From contig JAUQWM010000039.1 of assembly GCA_030835125.1 (NCBI GenBank), forward strand, positions 1 through 64,000: a DNA stretch of 64,000 bases. Direction: 5' to 3'. Source of the DNA: Gemmatimonadaceae bacterium (GTDB lineage: Bacteria; Gemmatimonadota; Gemmatimonadetes; Gemmatimonadales; Gemmatimonadaceae). The notes below the pieces were generated by a model. The model was not told the origin of the DNA. It searched no databases and saw only the letters and a program-made list of their open reading frames with translations. Below are positions 16,385 to 23,431 of the stretch, piece by piece (within the stretch, counting starts at the first letter, position 1; every line of letters begins with the position of its first letter). The position numbers were made by a program, and so were the translations under genes.

Positions 16385-17334
16385 CTGAACAACAGCCTCC
16401 AGACAAATCGCGAAGACTCGGTCGTGGGTTGAGCGCTCTCATCGGGAATCCGCCGACCACCTCGGCACCGTTGCCCGCCCCAACCGCCACGACTCCTTCG
16501 GTTCCACCGCCGAACGAGACGCTCCGGGAAATTCGACTCGATCTCATCGAGCCCAACCCGATGCAGCCGCGCCGTGACTTTCAGGATGCCGAGCTGCAGG
16601 AACTCCAGGCGAGCATGCAGGCGAACGGACTCCTCCAGCCGGTCACCGTTCGACCCAGGACCGACGGCAAGTTCGAACTCATTGCGGGCGAACGACGCTT
16701 CCGCGCCGCGCGCCGACTGGACTGGGCTACGATCCCGGCCTACATCCGCGACGTCTCGAATGAGCAGATGCTCAGCCTGGCCCTCGTCGAAAACCTTCAG
16801 CGCGAGGACCTCAATCCGATCGAGGAAGCCGAGGGATATCGACAGCTCATCAACGAGTTCGGGCTCGCGCATCACCAGGTCGCGCAGGCGGTGGGGAAGG
16901 ATCGCTCGACCGTTACCAATGCCTTGCGCCTGCTCTCCCTTCCCGAACAGGTCCAGCAACTGGTTCGCGCCGGCTCCCTGACGCTGGGACACGCACGGGC
17001 GTTGCTCGCCGTTCCCGAGCCTGTCTCACTCCAGGAACTGGCGGCGCGCGTCGTCTCCGAGCGCCTCAGCGTACGCGAGGTTGAGCGGCTCGCGCAAGAA
17101 ACCAAGCCAGGGCCAAAGCGGCAGCGCGAAGCGGCCCCGGCCGTAGAATCCGTTGTTGCAGAATCGGCGGAAGTGCGTCGCCTCACAGACCGTTTGCGTC
17201 GTACCCTGCAGACTGACGTTGCCGTGCACGTCGATAGCGCCGGTCGAGGGGAAGTGCGGATCCGATTCTATTCGGCCGACGACTTCAATCGCGTTTTTGA
17301 ACTCATTACAGGGTCATCGAGCGATGCCGACTGA
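16381..17334 (+). CDS. parB: Chromosome-partitioning CTPase/DNA-binding protein ParB (Spo0J)
   Basis: The 317-residue protein opens with the short basic ParA-stimulating segment (SRRLGRGLSALIG), then a Pro-rich linker and the ParB/Srx nucleotide-binding domain: the IEPNPMQPRRDF strand, GLLQPVTVRP and the ELIAGERRFRAA box. The HTH that reads parS is at HHQVAQAVGKDRSTVTNALRLL. The C-terminal dimerisation domain (DVAVHVDSAGRGEVRIRFYS) is intact. It is coupled to parA by a 4-bp overlap and is followed closely by a bactofilin gene. The perfect parS at 15438 is its expected loading site. Confidence 0.95.
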   Translation: MTEQQPPDKSRRLGRGLSALIGNPPTTSAPLPAPTATTPSVPPPNETLREIRLDLIEPNPMQPRRDFQDAELQELQASMQANGLLQPVTVRPRTDGKFELIAGERRFRAARRLDWATIPAYIRDVSNEQMLSLALVENLQREDLNPIEEAEGYRQLINEFGLAHHQVAQAVGKDRSTVTNALRLLSLPEQVQQLVRAGSLTLGHARALLAVPEPVSLQELAARVVSERLSVREVERLAQETKPGPKRQREAAPAVESVVAESAEVRRLTDRLRRTLQTDVAVHVDSAGRGEVRIRFYSADDFNRVFELITGSSSDAD

Positions 17335-17371
17335 AACTCGTGCTCCGTTCAACCCGCCGGGAGATTCCAAC

Positions 17372-17836
17372 ATGTCGATCTTCAAGCAGCCGCCTGCTAC
17401 AAACGACCGCCCACCGGTTCGGCTTGATACGCCGCAACCCGTTGCCGAGGGCGGCGGAGGTACCTCGGTCATCGCTCCCGGCATGAAGATCGTTGGTGAC
17501 ATCGAGACGTCCGGCATCCTCAAGATCGAGGGTACGGTCCAGGGTTCCATCCGTGGGGCGAGGCAAGTGATGCTCGGCCGCACAGGCCTCATCCAGGGAG
17601 ACGTTCAGGGCGAGGAGATCATCCTCGGTGGTCGGGTCGTCGGGACCGTGACTGCCACCGAGCGCGTGGAGATCCAGAACAACTCCGTGATCGAGGGCGA
17701 CGTCCACACCCGCAGCATCGTCGTGTTCGAAGGGGGCGTCCTGAACGGCAACGTCCGGATGGACACGGGGACCGCCAAGGTCAACGTGGGGTCGACACCG
17801 GTCACTCCCCTGCGCAACGTCGGGGGCGCTGACTGA
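17372..17836 (+). CDS. Bactofilin (DUF583 polymer-forming cytoskeletal protein)
   Basis: The 154-residue protein has an unstructured N-terminus (SIFKQPPATNDRPPV) and a beta-helical bactofilin core made of short repeats such as GDIETSGILKIEGTVQGSI, GDVQGEEIILGGRVVGTV and IEGDVHTRSIVVFEGG. Bactofilins self-assemble into filaments at the membrane and scaffold cell-wall enzymes or ParAB/chromosome arms. Placement directly after parB echoes species such as Myxococcus where bactofilin and parAB are linked. The ATG at 17372 has GGGAG 8 nt upstream; an in-frame ATG at 17324 overlapping parB lacks one. Confidence 0.9.
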   Translation: MSIFKQPPATNDRPPVRLDTPQPVAEGGGGTSVIAPGMKIVGDIETSGILKIEGTVQGSIRGARQVMLGRTGLIQGDVQGEEIILGGRVVGTVTATERVEIQNNSVIEGDVHTRSIVVFEGGVLNGNVRMDTGTAKVNVGSTPVTPLRNVGGAD

Positions 17837-17970
17837 CGCCCTGACGTTCATGTGGAGTTCGCTGCATTTTCCCGCACACTGCAAACGTCGTCACTCCAGT
17901 CACAGAGACGGGTTTTCAACGTGCGTGGAAGAACGTACTCCACATTCCTCACAACGCCTGTCGTGCCTCG

Positions 17971-17996
17971 CGCCGGAGGGAACGAAGACTCCGGCG
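17971..17996. repeat. Hairpin between bactofilin and Nif3-family genes
   Basis: CGCCGGAG (17971-17978) and CTCCGGCG (17989-17996) form a perfect 8-bp stem with a 10-nt loop. No T-run follows, so it is not a standard intrinsic terminator; it may act in the leader of the downstream gene. The surrounding 220 bp has weak GC bias at third positions and does not look coding. Confidence 0.5.
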
Positions 17997-18057
17997 TACC
18001 GGCCCTTCGCATAGCGCCGCCTACTCCCGTTCGCACGCCTGATCAAGGAACCGCGGC

Positions 18058-18834
18058 GTGACGATCCAGGCGAACGAGCTTGCGAGACGTCTCGACCTGT
18101 TGCTCGGGGTCGAGCAGCACCCCGACTACCCGGGTGCGCTCAACGGTCTCCAGGTGGATCATCGCGGGCCCGTGTTGAAGGTTGCCGCGGCGGTGGATGT
18201 CTCCCTTCGCGTGATCGAGGGCGCGGCCAGGTCAGGCGCAAACTTCCTGATCGTCCATCACGGCCTCTTCTGGGGCGGCACCCAGCGCATCGTCGGCTTT
18301 CATTTCCGCCGTCTTCAGGCGCTTTTCGCCGCTGACATCGCGCTGTATTCGGCGCACCTTCCCCTCGACTCGCATCCCGAACACGGCAACAACACGCTGC
18401 TGGCGCGTGAGCTCGGACTCGTCCCGACCCGACCATTCGCTGAGTACCAAGGCGTCGCCGTGGGCGTCGCCGGCGATGCGGACCTGCCGACGGCCGCCCT
18501 CGTTGACCTGCTCGACGGTTTTTCGCGTCGCCATGCCAGCCAGGTCAGGTGCACCGCATTCGATGAAGGTCATCGAACCAGGCGATGGGCAATCTGCACC
18601 GGCGCGGGCGCATCGTCCGAAACGCTCCGCGAGGCGGAGGCAGGCGGCATCGACACCCTGATCGTCGGGGAGGGACCGCACCACACCGGTGTCGAGGCAC
18701 CGGAACGCGGCGTGATCGTCATGTATGCCGGACACTACGCCACCGAAACCCTCGGCGTCGCCTCGGTCGCCAGGCGCATTGCCGAAGAGACCGGGCTCTC
18801 ATGGGATTTCGTGAGCGCACCCACGGGGCTGTGA
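18058..18834 (+). CDS. Nif3/YbgI-family dinuclear metal-binding protein
   Basis: The 258-residue protein belongs to the Nif3-like family (annotated in places as GTP cyclohydrolase type 2 homologue). Metal-site segments are visible: NFLIVHHGLFWG, YSAHLPLDSHPEHGNN, and at the C-terminal end VMYAGHYATETLGV, supplying His, Asp and Glu ligands for two metals. LNGLQV near the N-terminus is typical. Biochemical role is unsettled across the family. Start is the GTG at 18058. The protein is near the standard length of the short bacterial form without the PII-like insert. Confidence 0.9.
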   Translation: MTIQANELARRLDLLLGVEQHPDYPGALNGLQVDHRGPVLKVAAAVDVSLRVIEGAARSGANFLIVHHGLFWGGTQRIVGFHFRRLQALFAADIALYSAHLPLDSHPEHGNNTLLARELGLVPTRPFAEYQGVAVGVAGDADLPTAALVDLLDGFSRRHASQVRCTAFDEGHRTRRWAICTGAGASSETLREAEAGGIDTLIVGEGPHHTGVEAPERGVIVMYAGHYATETLGVASVARRIAEETGLSWDFVSAPTGL

Positions 18835-18868
18835 CGCTCGCGCGAAGGCATCGCTTGTCCGGGCCCGT

Positions 18869-20056
18869 GTGACGCGCGCGAGCCGGGCAAGGAGCCAACT
18901 CGCTGTCCTGTCGAGCGCCATCGTGCTGGCGATGGCGCCGTGGTTCTCGGCAACCGTCGTGTCGGGGCCGATGGCTCAGGCACTCTCCCTGACGACACGA
19001 CAGGTCAGCTGGCTCACTCTCGCCGTACAACTCGGGTTCGTGCTCGGCTCCGTCGTCAGCGCGGCGTTGCTGCTCAGCGACCGGTTCAGCGCCAGAAAGC
19101 TTGCGGCGGTTTCATCGCTCGTCGCGGCGGCCGCAACGGCTGGCCTTGCCGTCGACTCGCTCTCCGCGGGGCAGGCGATCGCACTTCGCCTGCTCGTCGG
19201 GGCGTCACTGGCCTGCGTGTATCCACCGGGCATCAAGATCGCGGCCGGCTGGACCCAACAGCATCGGGGTACGGCGATTGGCGTGCTCGTCGGTGCGGTC
19301 ACGGTTGGCACCGCCGTACCCCACCTGCTGCGGGCGACGTGGGATCTCGAGGTGTGGCAGCCCGTCCTCCTGATGGCAGCCGCAAGCGCCGCGATCGGGG
19401 GCCTTCTGTTCGCGACGGTGGTGCGCGAGGGTCCGCACCAGGCGCCATCCGCCCCGTTCGATTCGCACGCGATCGGGCGGGTCCTGCGCGATCGAAGCGT
19501 GCGATTGGCCACGGGCGGCTACCTGGGCCACATGTGGGAGCTGTACGCGATGTGGAGCACGATCGGCATCTTCCTCGCCGATGTGGGAAGTCGCTACCGC
19601 ATCGCCCCCGCGATCGCGCCCCTGCTCGCCTTTGCGGTGATCGCGTCGGGCGGGATCGGCTCGGTGGTCGCCGGCCTGCGAGCGGACCGCATCGGCCGCG
19701 CCCGGGTGACGATCATCGCGATGGCGGTGAGTGGGACCTGCGCCCTCGCGATCGGCCCGCTCGCGACCTACTCGTACTGGCTGACCGTGCTGGTGGCGCT
19801 CGTTTGGGGCGTCACGGTGGTCGCGGATTCGGCGCAGTTCTCGGCATGTGTGGCCGAGCAGGCGCCGGCGGCGTATATCGGCACCGCGCTGACTCTGCAG
19901 ACGGCATCCGGGTTCCTGCTGACGATGCTGACGATCCACCTGGTGCCGGGGTGGGCATCGCAGTGGGGGTGGGGCGTGGCGTACATGCCGCTGGCGCTGG
20001 GGCCGTTGTTCGGGATCGTGTCGATGGCACGGCTGGGCGGCGCCCGTCCTGCCTGA
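18869..20056 (+). CDS. MFS transporter
   Basis: The 395-residue protein has about twelve hydrophobic segments in the usual major facilitator arrangement: a SDRFSARKL-type loop between TM2 and TM3 and a LRADRIGRARVT loop at the equivalent place in the second half. Relatives are often annotated as nitrate/cyanate-type or general MFS carriers; the substrate cannot be inferred. It begins 34 bp after the Nif3-family gene and reads the same way. The TGA stop is inside a 12-bp repeated word, and a 26-bp tandem duplication starts over the last codons. Confidence 0.82.
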   Translation: MTRASRARSQLAVLSSAIVLAMAPWFSATVVSGPMAQALSLTTRQVSWLTLAVQLGFVLGSVVSAALLLSDRFSARKLAAVSSLVAAAATAGLAVDSLSAGQAIALRLLVGASLACVYPPGIKIAAGWTQQHRGTAIGVLVGAVTVGTAVPHLLRATWDLEVWQPVLLMAAASAAIGGLLFATVVREGPHQAPSAPFDSHAIGRVLRDRSVRLATGGYLGHMWELYAMWSTIGIFLADVGSRYRIAPAIAPLLAFAVIASGGIGSVVAGLRADRIGRARVTIIAMAVSGTCALAIGPLATYSYWLTVLVALVWGVTVVADSAQFSACVAEQAPAAYIGTALTLQTASGFLLTMLTIHLVPGWASQWGWGVAYMPLALGPLFGIVSMARLGGARPA

Positions 20057-20100
20057 CGAGAGATCGGCGACGCCCTGCCTGACGAGAGATCGGCAACGCC
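20049..20100. repeat. Tandem duplication, 2 x 26 bp
   Basis: Two copies (20049-20074 and 20075-20100) differ at one base. Each begins with CTGCCTGACGAG and continues AGATCGGC. The first copy contains the stop codon of the MFS gene. CTGCCTGACGAG also occurs at four distant sites, so this looks like local duplication of a dispersed element. Confidence 0.9.
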
Positions 20101-20114
20101 CGGCTGCCCACCGC

Positions 20115-21023
20115 TCAGCAGCCGTCGATGGCGCTGCGCCACCGCACGCGCCAGCCAAGGCGCGGATGGCGCTCGATCCACTCGAGGACGAATCCCGCCT
20201 CGCGTTCCCGCCTGACGAGTATCCCGACCCGCCCCGACGCCTTCACGCGCAGCACGGCGAGCAGCTCGATGGACGCCATGCCCTCCTCCAGCCCGACGTG
20301 ACGTTCATGGAACACGCCGGGCCGGTCGCCGGCGGCGGTGTGCTCGGCGATGATGAGGAGCTGCTCGTGGAGCGGATTGGCCTCCTGCGGCACGAGTCGC
20401 TGGACCTCGTACAGGGTGGCCACGGTGTCGCCGCCAATCGAGAACCGGCTCGCCTGTCGAACGGTGAAGGGTCGTCCGCGGAATGCCGTCGCCGTGTCAT
20501 CGGGGAGGCGGGACGCGGCCAGCGCGCCGTCGCGAACGCGGATCGCGGAGTCCGGCGCCGACAGGTTGGGCAGGGAATCAAAGCCGAGCCCCTCAACGCG
20601 ATCGGCCTGGAAGGCCACGCGCCATGCTGGCGTGTCGCCGGTATCGACAACCAGCGACGCCGTCGGCCACCCGGCGCAGGTGGAATCGTACCGCAGGGCC
20701 GACACGCGCCCGGTCCCGACCACTCGGCCGCCATCGAGCAGCGTGATCGTCGCGCCCTCCATGTCCCACGACGCCGCGGTGAGCGTGTCGAGGGCCTGGG
20801 CCGCTCCCCAGGCCGGGTTGACGAGCCAGGCACCACCAGCGGGCGTGCGCACGGCGAAGAATGCACCGGCGCTGGCGTCCCAGGTCGACCCCGTCGCCGG
20901 CCGGTCGTCGCCGGCTGGTGGCACGCCTTCGGCCACGGCCGTATCGTTGCCCGGCGCGGGCTCGCCGCCGCAGGCGGCGGCCAGCAACAGGGAAATGCAG
21001 GAAGCCCACCGCCGACGGTTCAT
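20115..21023 (-). CDS. Lipoprotein of unknown function
   Basis: The start at 21023 gives a 302-residue protein with a lipoprotein signal (MNRRRWASCISLLLAAAC, lipobox LAAAC). The mature part begins with a flexible Gly/Pro/Asp stretch, then a mixed beta-rich domain with no motif I know; it ends in a Trp/Arg-rich segment (ERHPRLGWRVRWRSAIDGC). It is convergent with the preceding MFS gene and divergent from the UMF1-type transporter. An in-frame ATG at 21104 would remove the signal from the N-terminus and was rejected. Confidence 0.75.
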   Translation of the reverse strand: MNRRRWASCISLLLAAACGGEPAPGNDTAVAEGVPPAGDDRPATGSTWDASAGAFFAVRTPAGGAWLVNPAWGAAQALDTLTAASWDMEGATITLLDGGRVVGTGRVSALRYDSTCAGWPTASLVVDTGDTPAWRVAFQADRVEGLGFDSLPNLSAPDSAIRVRDGALAASRLPDDTATAFRGRPFTVRQASRFSIGGDTVATLYEVQRLVPQEANPLHEQLLIIAEHTAAGDRPGVFHERHVGLEEGMASIELLAVLRVKASGRVGILVRREREAGFVLEWIERHPRLGWRVRWRSAIDGC

Positions 21024-21106
21024 CGGACGAAATCTGCCTGCGCCCGCGCGGGCGTCAACAGACTCGCTAGGCAGGGTGCCGGCGGGACCAGACCCGGAGC
21101 GCACGC

Positions 21107-22483
21107 GTGGCAGCAGTCACACCGGCACGAATGTCCCTGATGGAGCGGCTCGGCCTGGGCCGGCCCGAGCTCCGGGCGTGGGCGATGTACGACTGGGCGG
21201 CATCGGCGCTGCAGACCACCGTGCTGGTGGCGGTATTCCCGATCTTCTTCGTGCGGGTGGCGGCGGCCGGGATGCCGGAATCGAGCGGCACGCAGGCGCT
21301 CGCCACGGCGAACACCATCGCCGCGGTGATCGTGGCGGTACTGTCGCCCATCCTGGGCGCGATGTCGGACTACGCGGCGGCGAAGAAGCGGATGCTGACC
21401 TGGTCGATGCTGATCGGGGCGACCGCGACCGCCGGCATGTTCTTCATCAAGCGGGGGGACCTTGCGCTGGCGTCGACGCTGTTCGTGATCGCGCTCATCG
21501 GCGCGACCGCCAGCTTCGTCTTCTACGAGGCGCTGCTGCCGCACATCGCGAAGCCCTCGGAGATCGATCGCGTCTCATCGGCGGGGTACGCCGTGGGCTA
21601 TATCGGCGGCGGCGTACTGCTCGCGGCGAACCTGGCGTGGATCCAGCGCCCCGACCTGTTCGGGTTGCCTTCCGGTGAGGGACTGTCCGAACAGGCGGCG
21701 TCGCTGCCGGCGCGGCTGGCCTTCGTGTCGGTGGCGGTCTGGTGGATCGTATTCTCCATCCCGCTGCTGCGTCGCGTTCCCGAGCCACCGCGCACGCTCG
21801 AGGCGGACGAGCAGGGACGGGGATCCGTCGCGCGGACCGCCTTCGCGCGCCTGGGAGAAACGCTCCGCCAGCTGATGGGCTTCAAGCAGGCGTTCCTCAT
21901 GCTCCTGGCATTCCTGATCTACAACGACGGGATCCAGACCATCATCAAGATGGCGACGGCGTACGGCACCGAGATCGGCATCGGGCAGTCGTCGTTGATC
22001 GCAGCGGTGCTGCTGGTCCAGTTCGTCGGCGTGCCGTGCGCCTTCCTGTTCGGGATGCTGGCCGCGCGCATCGGTGCGAAGCGCGCGGTCTTCGTCGGGC
22101 TCCTCGCGTACACGGCGATCAGCATCGTCGGGTATTTCATGAAGACGGCGGCGCACTTCTTCGTGCTGGCCGGGCTGGTGGGCATGGTGCAGGGCGGGAC
22201 CCAGGCCTTGAGCCGTTCCCTGTTCGCGACGCTGATCCCCGCGCACAAGTCCGGCGAGTTCTTCGGGTTCTACAGCGTCTTCGAGAAGTTCTCCAGCATC
22301 TTCGGCCCGCTGCTGTTCTCGATCACGATCGCCCAGACGGGAAGCAGCCGGAATGCCATCCTGTCGGTCATCGCGTTCTTCGCGATCGGCGCGGTACTGC
22401 TGGCCTTTGTCGACGTGGAGCGGGGCCAGGCGGCCGCGCGCGCCGCGGAGGAAGGGCTGCGACGGGCGGACCCGGCGGGCTGA
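21107..22483 (+). CDS. UMF1/Atg22-type MFS transporter
   Basis: This 458-residue integral membrane protein matches the UMF1 branch of MFS carriers related to vacuolar Atg22: AWAMYDWAASALQTTVLVAVFPIFF at the N-terminus, SPILGAMSDYAAAKKRML between TM2 and TM3, SFVFYEALLPHIA, GYAVGYIGGG and, late, GGTQALSRSLFATLIP with GFYSVFEKFSSIFGP. Atg22 relatives export amino acids; bacterial substrates are unknown. Start is GTG at 21107; an ATG eight codons on is an alternative. The divergent neighbour is a lipoprotein gene. Confidence 0.88.
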   Translation: MAAVTPARMSLMERLGLGRPELRAWAMYDWAASALQTTVLVAVFPIFFVRVAAAGMPESSGTQALATANTIAAVIVAVLSPILGAMSDYAAAKKRMLTWSMLIGATATAGMFFIKRGDLALASTLFVIALIGATASFVFYEALLPHIAKPSEIDRVSSAGYAVGYIGGGVLLAANLAWIQRPDLFGLPSGEGLSEQAASLPARLAFVSVAVWWIVFSIPLLRRVPEPPRTLEADEQGRGSVARTAFARLGETLRQLMGFKQAFLMLLAFLIYNDGIQTIIKMATAYGTEIGIGQSSLIAAVLLVQFVGVPCAFLFGMLAARIGAKRAVFVGLLAYTAISIVGYFMKTAAHFFVLAGLVGMVQGGTQALSRSLFATLIPAHKSGEFFGFYSVFEKFSSIFGPLLFSITIAQTGSSRNAILSVIAFFAIGAVLLAFVDVERGQAAARAAEEGLRRADPAG

Positions 22484-22489
22484 CCTTCG

Positions 22490-22798
22490 TTACTCGTCAG
22501 GCAGCGGTTGTGGTGGCGGGAGGTACCGGCCGACGAGGTCCCAGTGCCAGGCCTCGCGACGCTCACCGGTGCGCGGATCCTTCAAAGGCTTTCGCTGGAG
22601 GCGCGCGGCGGGCAGGCCGGCCGCGTCGCCGTATTCGAGGAGCAGACTCCGGTCGGTCGAGACAAGGTGCGCCATCGGCTTCCCGAACCAGACGTGACGG
22701 TGGAGCCAGAGCCCGCCGTCCATGGCATGGATCATCCCGTCACGGCGGCGCGTGAACTCCCGCGGTGCGTGGAGGATGGAACCGGGGTCGTGCGGCAC
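22490..22798 (-). CDS. Small conserved-type protein, weakly DUF4031-like
   Basis: The 102-residue soluble product contains WFGKPMAHLVSTDRSLLLEYGDAAGLP and ends with a WHWDLVGRYLPPP segment. That order (AHL, LL/H-x-A-x-x-x-GLP, then H-W/Y-D-L) recalls DUF4031 proteins, but the match is by eye and weak. It is convergent with the UMF1 transporter, with a 6-bp gap. Its 3' end holds one of the dispersed CTGCCTGACGAG words, encoding the terminal LPDE. The pilin gene lies upstream on the same strand 21 bp away, so both may be co-transcribed. Confidence 0.6.
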   Translation of the reverse strand: MPHDPGSILHAPREFTRRRDGMIHAMDGGLWLHRHVWFGKPMAHLVSTDRSLLLEYGDAAGLPAARLQRKPLKDPRTGERREAWHWDLVGRYLPPPQPLPDE

Positions 22799-22819
22799 GC
22801 CCGCACGATACCACCCGGA

Positions 22820-23203
22820 TTACTGGCAGAGCAGCTGGCCTTCGGTCGTGGCCGGGGGAAACGCGGCAATCGAGCCGATGAACATCGCGCACTCGATGGG
22901 ATAGGCCTGCGGGTGCGTGACCTTGGCCGCCCAGCCGGCGGCGCTCACCGTCCCCCACGTGATGGTCACCCCGGACGAGAGCTGCACGTTGAGGGCGGTG
23001 AGGTTCGTCGTGTACGCCAGGTTCTCATAGAAATAGGCCTCCTGCGCCGTCGCCAGGTTGCGCAGGTCGGACTTCAGGGTTGCCGCATTGGCCTTTCCCT
23101 TGGTCGACTGGAACTTGGGGATCGCGATAGCCGCGAGCACGCCGATAACGACGACGACCACCAGCAGCTCGATCAGGGTGAACCCGCGGCGGGACCTGCG
23201 CAT
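22820..23203 (-). CDS. Type IV pilin-like / prepilin protein
   Basis: The 127-residue product has a perfect type III (prepilin) leader: MRRSRRG followed by FTLIELLVVVVVIGVLAAIA, with the Phe+1, Glu+5 and long hydrophobic helix that PilD-type peptidase and the pilus machine require. The C-terminal part is small, with Cys residues at IECAMF and at the C-terminal LLCQ that could form the usual disulfide loop. It could be a type IV major pilin or a type II secretion pseudopilin; no other pilus gene is nearby to decide. The start at 23203 leaves a 6-residue leader; longer frames upstream are not conserved. Confidence 0.88.
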   Translation of the reverse strand: MRRSRRGFTLIELLVVVVVIGVLAAIAIPKFQSTKGKANAATLKSDLRNLATAQEAYFYENLAYTTNLTALNVQLSSGVTITWGTVSAAGWAAKVTHPQAYPIECAMFIGSIAAFPPATTEGQLLCQ

Positions 23204-23431
23204 GAGTGGGCCGATTTCTTGAAAGTGGGTTTCTCGCGTACCGACGCGCACGATGTGAGTCGCGTCACGGCAAGGGAGAGCAACCCCGGGGCCGCAGTGG
23301 GGTCGCGTCTGTAACCCGTTGATTGGCCTGCGTTTGCGTGCTTGGAGACCGGATGGCGCCTGGCAACGCGCCCTCTCCATTCGCGAGGAATGCGGCAGCT
23401 TGCCAGAGGCCTGTTCCCCGGTCGATGACGT

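Noticed and set aside
17852-18061. Small frame between bactofilin and the Nif3-family gene, ending in a GTGA overlap
   Set aside because: Third-position GC is far below that of neighbouring genes and there is no Shine-Dalgarno or motif. The overlap with the Nif3 start is probably chance.
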